The translations under genes and the position numbers were made by a program. From Leptospira_B sp964571605 (GTDB lineage Bacteria; Spirochaetota; Leptospiria; Leptospirales; Leptospiraceae), in the NCBI GenBank assembly GCA_964571605.1, contig CAZNCS010000261.1:1-5387 (forward strand): a stretch of 5,387 nt of DNA. Reading direction: 5' to 3'. Positions 1-5,387 of this stretch are shown here, in pieces. The notes under the pieces are model-generated. The model was not told the DNA's origin and did no database searches. It saw only the letters and a list, made by a program, of their open reading frames with translations. Position 1 is the stretch's first letter; every line of letters begins with the position of its first letter.

Positions 1-629
1 CGAAGGAGATCCTACGTAAAAAGGGAATTTTCCCCGAACAAATCATCTTAGTCTTCGGAGACCCTATAAACGGATGGGGAGAAGAAGGAAGAATCGTTTG
101 GTCCTTACGAACATTAGGTTTTTCAAAAGTTTATATTGTGGACGGAGGTTGGCCGGCATTGCGTAAAGCTTCCAATTCGCCAATCCCTTCCCGCCCGGAC
201 CTTCTTTCCAAAATTAAAAATTCTCCTTCTGAAAAATCGAATTGGATCGTGGACACAAAATTCGTACATTCCAAACTAGGAGATAAAAAATCCGTCTTCA
301 TCGATACTAGAGAAGAAAGAGAATATCTAGGAGAGACTCCTTACGGCGAATCCAAAGGAGGACATCTTCCTAAAGCAAAATGGATTTATTATAAACAATT
401 CTTAGATAAAGAAGGTTATCTTCTTCCTGAGTCTAAAATTCTCGCTAAATTGCATGAATTGGGAATTTCTAAAGAAAAAACGGTAATCTCCTATTGTACT
501 GGAGGAGTTCGTTCCGGTTGGATGACTTCCGTTTTAGTTTCTCTAGGATACGACGCAAAAAATTATGCAGGTTCGATGTGGGAATGGACTTCTCCTAAAT
601 ATGAAAACCATCCTATCGTTTTGAAATAA
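1..629 (+). CDS. Two-domain rhodanese-type sulfurtransferase (5'-partial)
   Basis: Probable thiosulfate or 3-mercaptopyruvate sulfurtransferase, moving sulfane sulfur through a cysteine persulfide. The frame is open from the left edge (first full codon at 3) to TAA at 627-629, giving 208 visible residues. Two-domain family members are usually about 280, so roughly 70 N-terminal residues are missing. The GTG at 138 is not the start: the 45 codons before it encode the end of the first rhodanese domain, including GWGEEGR and LRTLGF, running into VDGGWPAL at 46-53. That domain shows no cysteine and is presumably structural. The second domain, about residues 78-205, has FIDTREEREY, GGHLPKA, the active loop CTGGVR with catalytic Cys165 (TGT at 495-497), and the closing AGSMWEW signature. 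No signal peptide can be assessed. It is the first visible gene of a probable operon, 12 nt upstream of a multihaem cytochrome. Family assignment is secure; the sulfur donor is not determined. Confidence 0.92.
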   Translation, partial: KEILRKKGIFPEQIILVFGDPINGWGEEGRIVWSLRTLGFSKVYIVDGGWPALRKASNSPIPSRPDLLSKIKNSPSEKSNWIVDTKFVHSKLGDKKSVFIDTREEREYLGETPYGESKGGHLPKAKWIYYKQFLDKEGYLLPESKILAKLHELGISKEKTVISYCTGGVRSGWMTSVLVSLGYDAKNYAGSMWEWTSPKYENHPIVLK

Positions 630-641
630 TCGTTTTTTAAA

Positions 642-1997
642 ATGTTGTTTCTTAAAAAAAATAGGCTCCTTCTAGGAACCGGATTTTTATTTCTTTCGCT
701 TATATTTACTTATTTCCTTTTACCGGGAGGAGAACTCGTCTCTATCGACGACGTATTCCCGAGTAAACCTTGGGCTAAACCTCTTCCAATTCTTCCCCCT
801 CTAAAAGGTGTGGGAGAAGTTCGTGCGGAAAATTGCGGCAACTGTCATAAGGAAATTTATGAAGAATGGAAAACGTCTACCCACGCAAACGCGTTATCCG
901 ACCTACAATTCCAATCGGAACTTTCCAAACCTTCTTCTCCTAAATGGCTCTGTTTGAATTGCCATACTCCCATCGCCAATCAGAGAGAAACTCTGGTAAA
1001 TTATTTGAAAAACGGAGATTATAAAACTCCAGTAGAAGAGCCTAATCCTCATTTCGATCCTAAAATGAAAGCAGAAGCGGTAACCTGCGCTGTCTGCCAT
1101 GTACGCCTAGACGAACAAGGCCAATCTTATGTGATCGGTGCGAATGGGAAAACAAACCCCCCTCATCCGGTCAAAATCCAACCCGACCTGTTAAGAAACC
1201 GTTGTTTAGATTGTCATAATGCGAATTACGTTTTAGACGACCAATTAGTATGTGCATTCAAAACCGGGTCGGAAATGGAACAAAAAGGAAACGCCCACGG
1301 CAAAATCGCCTGCGGGTCCTGTCATATGCCGGCGATCCAAAGAAAAATCGTAAAACCGGAATTACAAACTCCTGTTAGAACATCCCATAAACACGCCTTT
1401 ATAGGAGGAGGAATCCCTAAACGTTTCGATCTGTATTCGAAACAAATTCAGGGAGGATACCAAACCGGACTATTAGTACAAAACCTAAACTGGAAACAAT
1501 CCAAGGATGTTTTGGAATATTCTGTAACGTTTACGAATCAAAATGCGGCCCATAATATCCCCACGGGCGATCCGGAAAGATTCATTCTGGTCCGAATATC
1601 GTTATTAGATACGAACGGTAACATTTTAGAATCCAAAGAAATAAAATACGGACAGGAATGGGAGTGGTGGCCCAAAGCCAAACTGATTTCCGATTCCAGG
1701 ATTTTACCTGGAGAAACCAGAACCTGGAAAGAACAACTACCTATCAAAGTATCTTCTCCGGATAAAATCGCATTAGAATTTTATCAAATTCGATTAAAAG
1801 AGTCCAATGCCTCTCATATGAGAAAAGTGGAAGGAGTATTGGAAGAGCACCTAAAGAAAAAAATCTCCAAAATCGAAAACTTCTACCCGTTCTCGAGTCT
1901 TATACATAAGGAAGAAGTGGATCTGAAATCCGGAGTTAGAAAATTGTATTCTCCCTCCGAATTGATCCGATATTCTTCAGGTAGAAAGGGAGAATAA
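642..1997 (+). CDS. Membrane-anchored pentahaem c-type cytochrome (cytochrome c554-like)
   Basis: Predicted electron carrier or oxidoreductase on the outer face of the cytoplasmic membrane; 451 residues. The N-terminus has Lys5, Lys6 and Arg8 followed by a hydrophobic stretch at about 9-27. There is no clear cleavage motif and no lipobox cysteine, so it is likely an uncleaved anchor. Five CXXCH haem c sites are visible: CGNCH 65-69, CLNCH 104-108, CAVCH 149-153, CLDCH 188-192 and CGSCH 224-228. The first is followed by a Trp-x-x-Ser-x-His pattern (W76 to H81) typical of cytochrome c554-type multihaem proteins. Free histidines such as H81, H219, H249 and H251 could be distal ligands. From about residue 235 the protein has no haem sites and looks beta-rich. 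It contains HNIPTGDPERF (304-314), resembling the H-x-x-PTG segment of other multihaem cytochromes. The ATG at 642 is preferred because it keeps the basic n-region and the same frame has a stop at 627-629. No Shine-Dalgarno is seen, so translation may be coupled to the upstream gene. The substrate is unknown. Confidence 0.9.
   Translation: MLFLKKNRLLLGTGFLFLSLIFTYFLLPGGELVSIDDVFPSKPWAKPLPILPPLKGVGEVRAENCGNCHKEIYEEWKTSTHANALSDLQFQSELSKPSSPKWLCLNCHTPIANQRETLVNYLKNGDYKTPVEEPNPHFDPKMKAEAVTCAVCHVRLDEQGQSYVIGANGKTNPPHPVKIQPDLLRNRCLDCHNANYVLDDQLVCAFKTGSEMEQKGNAHGKIACGSCHMPAIQRKIVKPELQTPVRTSHKHAFIGGGIPKRFDLYSKQIQGGYQTGLLVQNLNWKQSKDVLEYSVTFTNQNAAHNIPTGDPERFILVRISLLDTNGNILESKEIKYGQEWEWWPKAKLISDSRILPGETRTWKEQLPIKVSSPDKIALEFYQIRLKESNASHMRKVEGVLEEHLKKKISKIENFYPFSSLIHKEEVDLKSGVRKLYSPSELIRYSSGRKGE
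1987..1992 (+). promoter_or_regulatory. Ribosome binding site for the TTG-started glycosyltransferase
   Basis: AGGGAG lies inside the last codons of the cytochrome gene and ends 10 nt before the TTG at 2003. An in-frame TAG at 1982-1984 closes the frame upstream, and no ATG or GTG lies between it and 2003. This purine box therefore supports TTG as the start. Its position within the preceding gene suggests translational coupling. Confidence 0.55.
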
Positions 1998-2002
1998 TTT
2001 TT

Positions 2003-2734
2003 TTGGGGAAACAAGAACTCTGGTCTTCCGCAAATTTTTTGATACCGGCTTTAAACGAAGAAGAAAGTCTTCCGGGAGTGATTCGATCTCTGACGGACTT
2101 GGGAATTCGTCCGACACAAATTTTAATTTTAGATAACGGCTCCCAGGATTCCACTCCGGAAATAGCAAAAAATCTGGGGACAATTTTAATCCAAGAACGG
2201 CAACGAGGATACGGAGCCGCCTGTCTGGCCGGAATCCGTTTCCTTTCCGAGTCCGGTAGAACTCCAAATTATATAGTTTTTATGGATGCGGACGGTTCCG
2301 ACGATCCGAAAGATTTGCAAAGTTTATTCGAAATTTTTCAAAAAGAATCGGATACCGATTTTGTCATAGGATCCAGGATTTTAGGTGATGCGGAACCCGG
2401 CTCCTTATCCTTTTTACAAAAATTCGGGAACCATCTCACTTGTTTTTTGATTCGCATTTTTTACGGAAAAACTTTTACCGATTTGGGTCCTTTTCGTATT
2501 TTAAAATGGAATTCCCTTTTAGAACTTCGGCTCAAAGATAAAACCTGGGGCTGGAATGTGGAAATGCAAATCAAAGCAGTTCGTAAAAAATATAAGATCA
2601 GAGAGGTTCCAGTCCATTATTCGAAAAGAAAAGGTGGTAAATCCAAGATCAGCGGAAATCTGATCGGAAGTTTTCGAGCGGGCGTAAAAATTTTGTGGAT
2701 TTTTTTTAGACTCATATTTGGAAAAACGGATTAG
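2003..2734 (+). CDS. Family 2 glycosyltransferase, polyprenyl-phosphate sugar transferase type
   Basis: Inverting GT-A glycosyltransferase of 243 residues, probably moving a sugar from a nucleotide-sugar to a lipid phosphate or similar acceptor at the inner face of the membrane. Visible motifs are the N-terminal IPALNEEESLP (14-24), the nucleotide-binding LDNGSQDST (43-51), the metal-binding DADGSDDP (95-102, DxD at 95-97) and GSR at 123-125. These are followed by TDLGPFR (159-165), WGWNVEMQ (182-189) and a basic GGKSKISG (211-218). The TDLGPFR, GW-x-VEMQ and GGKSK-x-SG series matches the DPM1/GtrB-like branch. There are no C-terminal membrane helices; only a hydrophobic patch at about 228-239 could contact the membrane. 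The TTG start is supported by the purine box at 1987-1992 and is the only plausible initiator after the in-frame stop at 1982. It lies 5 nt after the cytochrome gene and ends in TAG. Donor and acceptor cannot be read from the sequence. Confidence 0.9.
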   Translation: MGKQELWSSANFLIPALNEEESLPGVIRSLTDLGIRPTQILILDNGSQDSTPEIAKNLGTILIQERQRGYGAACLAGIRFLSESGRTPNYIVFMDADGSDDPKDLQSLFEIFQKESDTDFVIGSRILGDAEPGSLSFLQKFGNHLTCFLIRIFYGKTFTDLGPFRILKWNSLLELRLKDKTWGWNVEMQIKAVRKKYKIREVPVHYSKRKGGKSKISGNLIGSFRAGVKILWIFFRLIFGKTD

Positions 2735-2750
2735 GAGAAGGAATCGTTTT
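2723..2750. terminator. Candidate weak bidirectional terminator between convergent genes
   Basis: AAAACG at 2723-2728 and ATT at 2730-2732 can pair with AAT at 2742-2744 and CGTTTT at 2745-2750. One G is bulged and the loop is 9 nt. Read from either strand the hairpin is followed by a short T run, as in a bidirectional intrinsic terminator. The stem has only two G:C pairs, so it may be too weak to work alone. It spans the TAG of the glycosyltransferase and the TAA of the kinase, and no other intergenic terminator is possible in the 14 nt gap. Confidence 0.3.
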
Positions 2751-5387
2751 AAATTCCATTTTTTGAACTCACAGATTTGTGGAGTAACCTTTTGAGTTTT
2801 GTCCATGTATAAGGACGTCTTAAATAAAACGAATCCCCCGTAACCAGGTTCGAAGTCCATTCGGATATCGTGATTAACTTCATATTCTGTTTCAAAAGAT
2901 TCCATTCTTCAAATTCATCTTTATTGTATATGATCTCTTCTTCCGCCAAAATTGCGAAAATTTCCGAATGGGTTTCTAAAACGGCTTTTAGTTCGTAGAT
3001 ATCGTACACATGTAAAATTTCATAATCCGCTTTTTTAAGAAGTGCGGATAACGCAAGTTGCCCTTTCAGATTTTTTTCGACTAAAATAATTTTCTTTCCG
3101 CCGGACTCTTTCGTCTCATTGGTCCATTTTTCCGGACTATTCCCAAACAGCGGAAGGAATATATCCACCTGTGTGCCCTTATCAGGCTCACTATGTACAT
3201 GAATGGTTCCGCCGGACTGCTTTACAAATGCGTAAACCATCGGCATTCCAAGTCCTGTGCCTTTTCCGGGTTCTTTGGTGGTAAAGAACGGTTCGAATAT
3301 TTTCTCCCGGGTAGAGGAATCCATTCCAATCCCCTCGTCCCTTACTGAAATCAAACAAGCGTCTCCCATCTCCAATAATCCAGGCACAATCGACCGATGT
3401 TCCGTTCCTGCAGGAGCAAATGAAACAGAAATAAGAATTCTTCCACCCTTTGGCATTGCATCCCTAGAATTAATACCCATATTCAATAAAGCGTTCTCGA
3501 GCCCGTTTTTTTCAAACGTGGAGAACAAAGGAAATTCTTCGAAAGAAAAATCCATCACGACCACATCGTTACGAATACGGGTGAGTATGGGTATGAAATC
3601 TTTCACAACTCCTATCACATCCGAAACTTCAGGATTGATCGCTTGTCTTCTCGAAAAAGACAATAACCTACGATTAACTTCCGCACCTCTGCGAACTGCA
3701 TCCTGGGCGGAAAAAACCCTTTTCAAAAGATCCGGAAAGTCCCGCAAATTGAGTTCCAATAAATCCAAGTTAGCTAGAATGATATTTAATAAATTATTAA
3801 AATCATGTGCCATCCCTCCTGCCAATTGACCTACCGCTTCCATTTTTTGGAATTGTCGAATGGAATCGTCCCATTCTTTTTGTTCCGTAATATCTTGCAT
3901 GGTGCCGGAACTACCGATCGATTTGCCTTCTCTGTTCCGTAAAACCTCACCTCTTACCATCAATTGTTTTTCTTTACCGTCTTTACTCAGAATCCTCAAT
4001 TCCGCTTCTTCGAAAATTTCTTCTTCTACGAATTTAATGTAATTATTCGCGATCCGAGCCCGATCTTTCGGATGAACGAATTTCAGAAACTCTCCAAAAC
4101 TTGGAGCCGTTCCGTTTTTGTCCAAACCGAATATTTCATACAATTCCGGGGACCATACAAGGTCTCCGTCGAACTCCATCGTCCAACTTCCCAACTTGGC
4201 AATTTTTTGAGCGTTCTGGAGTTGATCTTTACTTCGAGTTAATTCCTCTGCGAAAGATTCCAATTTTTTTCTGGCAATTTTATCTTCGGTTTTATCCCGC
4301 CCGACACAAAATATCGTTCCAGAATCCGGAGAAAGAACGGAATTCCAGAACAAATAGCGAATATCACCTTCTTTCGTAATATAACGATTTTCGAATCCGA
4401 AAGAACCTCCTCCATTTTTTATAATTCTGGAAATTTCGGTTTTAGCATGTTCTATGTCTTCCGGATGAATAAAATCGAATATATTTTTGTTCTTGGTGGA
4501 TTTACGATCGTAACCTAGTATTTTTCGAAAAGATGAATTAGCTTTTTGGATAATTCCTTCGGAATCGATGGTCAATATCATATCCAAAGAAAGTTCAATG
4601 AACGTTTTCCTTTCTTCGTCGGCAACTCTCCTACTCACAATCTCGGCGAATCTTTTAGAAACTACCGCTAGTAGATCCAAACAAGCCTCTTCTTCGTTTA
4701 ATACTTGTTCGGAAAGAAGTTCGATTTCGTAAAATCGTCCGCTGGAATGGATAGGAATTCCGAGCCAGGCGCGAAAACCTGCAGTTAAAGCAGCGTCTCT
4801 TCTTTTTAACTCTTTGTCCTTCTCCAAATCCGGAATAAAATATAATTCTCCTGTTTCGATAACTTCTTTTAAAATTCCTTCTTTGACACTAAATCGTTTT
4901 CCGACGGAAGCTTCTCGGAAGCTCAATTGTTTTTCGGAGCTCGAGACTACTGGATCTTTATCATGAATAAAAACGTAACTTTCTTTATATCTCCAGATTT
5001 GGCCGAAAGACCAAGGAGTATTTTTGATCAATGTTTTTAATACTTTTTCAAAAGCTGAACTAAGACTGTCCGAGGTGGAAAGATCCCAGAGAAGACTTTC
5101 TCCGATATTCCAGGAAATTTCTTTCCTCTTTCTTTCGCTGATATCCTTGTAATACATCAGATATCCGCCAGGTCGCGGGTAAATCCGTGCCTCTATCCAA
5201 CTGTTAAAAGGAATAAAAAAGCATTCGAAACTACTTGGTTGCCCTGTTCTTTGAACTTCTTTATATTGTGTTTCGAATTCGGTTCCGACGATTCGAGGAA
5301 AATCTTTTAACAGATTTTTTCCTAGAAGATTTTCTCTAGAATCTCTAAAAAGTTGTTCCGCGCGTTCGTTTAGGTAGGTGAGGTTCC
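2749..5387 (-). CDS. Multi-PAS/GAF hybrid-type sensor histidine kinase with degenerate receiver (5'-partial)
   Basis: ATP-dependent sensor kinase autophosphorylating on histidine. The frame is open from the right edge to TAA at 2749-2751, giving 878 visible residues; positions here count from the internal Met at 5157. That Met is not the start: the 76 codons before it encode most of a PAS domain (NERAEQLF, then WIEARIYPRPGGYLMYYKDI), which ends at about residue 12. Next come GAF (about 15-178), PAS (184-296, with GYDRKS and FIHPEDI), PAS (317-428, with FVHPKDR and QDITEQK), and HisKA (435-503) with phospho-acceptor His451 in GGMAHDFNNLL (window 3805-3807). HATPase_c (546-670) has N box residues N559, N563 and D566, DEGIGMD (607-613), FEPFFTTK (621-628) and GKGTGLG (631-637), so the kinase core looks active. 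Residues 688-797 resemble a receiver but lack its acidic pair, phospho-Asp and Lys. No membrane helix is visible, so sensing is probably cytoplasmic unless helices lie beyond the edge. The ligand is unknown. The gene converges on the cytochrome operon. Confidence 0.93.
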   Translation of the reverse strand, partial: NLTYLNERAEQLFRDSRENLLGKNLLKDFPRIVGTEFETQYKEVQRTGQPSSFECFFIPFNSWIEARIYPRPGGYLMYYKDISERKRKEISWNIGESLLWDLSTSDSLSSAFEKVLKTLIKNTPWSFGQIWRYKESYVFIHDKDPVVSSSEKQLSFREASVGKRFSVKEGILKEVIETGELYFIPDLEKDKELKRRDAALTAGFRAWLGIPIHSSGRFYEIELLSEQVLNEEEACLDLLAVVSKRFAEIVSRRVADEERKTFIELSLDMILTIDSEGIIQKANSSFRKILGYDRKSTKNKNIFDFIHPEDIEHAKTEISRIIKNGGGSFGFENRYITKEGDIRYLFWNSVLSPDSGTIFCVGRDKTEDKIARKKLESFAEELTRSKDQLQNAQKIAKLGSWTMEFDGDLVWSPELYEIFGLDKNGTAPSFGEFLKFVHPKDRARIANNYIKFVEEEIFEEAELRILSKDGKEKQLMVRGEVLRNREGKSIGSSGTMQDITEQKEWDDSIRQFQKMEAVGQLAGGMAHDFNNLLNIILANLDLLELNLRDFPDLLKRVFSAQDAVRRGAEVNRRLLSFSRRQAINPEVSDVIGVVKDFIPILTRIRNDVVVMDFSFEEFPLFSTFEKNGLENALLNMGINSRDAMPKGGRILISVSFAPAGTEHRSIVPGLLEMGDACLISVRDEGIGMDSSTREKIFEPFFTTKEPGKGTGLGMPMVYAFVKQSGGTIHVHSEPDKGTQVDIFLPLFGNSPEKWTNETKESGGKKIILVEKNLKGQLALSALLKKADYEILHVYDIYELKAVLETHSEIFAILAEEEIIYNKDEFEEWNLLKQNMKLITISEWTSNLVTGDSFYLRRPYTWTKLKRLLHKSVSSKNGI

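Noticed and set aside
138..629. GTG at 138 as the start of a short single-domain sulfurtransferase
   Set aside because: The frame is open upstream to the left edge, and those codons encode the end of a first rhodanese domain in register.
1977..2267. Minus-strand open frames across the cytochrome/glycosyltransferase junction (also 1936-2154, 1538-1747 and 903-1100)
   Set aside because: They are shadows of well-supported plus-strand genes, with no domain signature.
2690..2734. Hydrophobic C-terminus of the glycosyltransferase as a membrane-spanning helix
   Set aside because: It is only about 12 residues (KILWIFFRLIFG) with a charge in the middle, too short to cross a bilayer. Peripheral membrane contact is the most that can be said.
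3257..3829. Plus-strand open frame of 190 codons opposite the kinase gene
   Set aside because: It lies antisense to the HisKA and HATPase_c domains, whose motifs are unmistakable on the minus strand. Its translation shows no recognisable domain and no ribosome binding site was evident.
3860..4379. Three overlapping plus-strand open frames opposite the PAS domains
   Set aside because: They overlap one another in different frames and are antisense to clear PAS coding sequence. None has recognisable content.

Overview
This looks like spirochaete chromosome, most probably Leptospira. The inference rests on base and codon style (about 40% G+C by eye, GGA for glycine, TCC/TTC-rich), the tight packing, and the kind of PAS-rich histidine kinase seen. 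No marker gene confirms the genus. No mobile element, CRISPR array, tRNA or rRNA is visible, and almost every base is coding.

Positions 1-2734 hold three plus-strand genes packed like an operon. They are a two-domain rhodanese-type sulfurtransferase whose 5' end lies outside the window, a membrane-anchored five-haem c-type cytochrome (gap 12 nt), and a family 2 glycosyltransferase of the polyprenyl-phosphate sugar transferase type (gap 5 nt). The promoter and the first roughly 70 sulfurtransferase residues are beyond the left edge. The sulfurtransferase handles sulfane sulfur and the cytochrome carries electrons outside the cytoplasmic membrane. A joint role in sulfur-compound redox is possible, but the sequence does not prove it. 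The glycosyltransferase has no evident functional link to either.

Positions 2749-5387 on the minus strand hold one very large sensor histidine kinase gene, convergent with the operon and separated from it by 14 nt. A weak A/T-flanked hairpin spans both stop codons. The kinase reads without a stop to the right edge, so it is also 5'-partial. Its visible order is PAS, GAF, PAS, PAS, HisKA, HATPase_c and a C-terminal receiver-like domain that has lost the residues needed for phosphotransfer.

The items most worth a second look are that degenerate receiver and the sulfurtransferase/pentahaem cytochrome pairing. I found no convincing evidence of a wholly new system.
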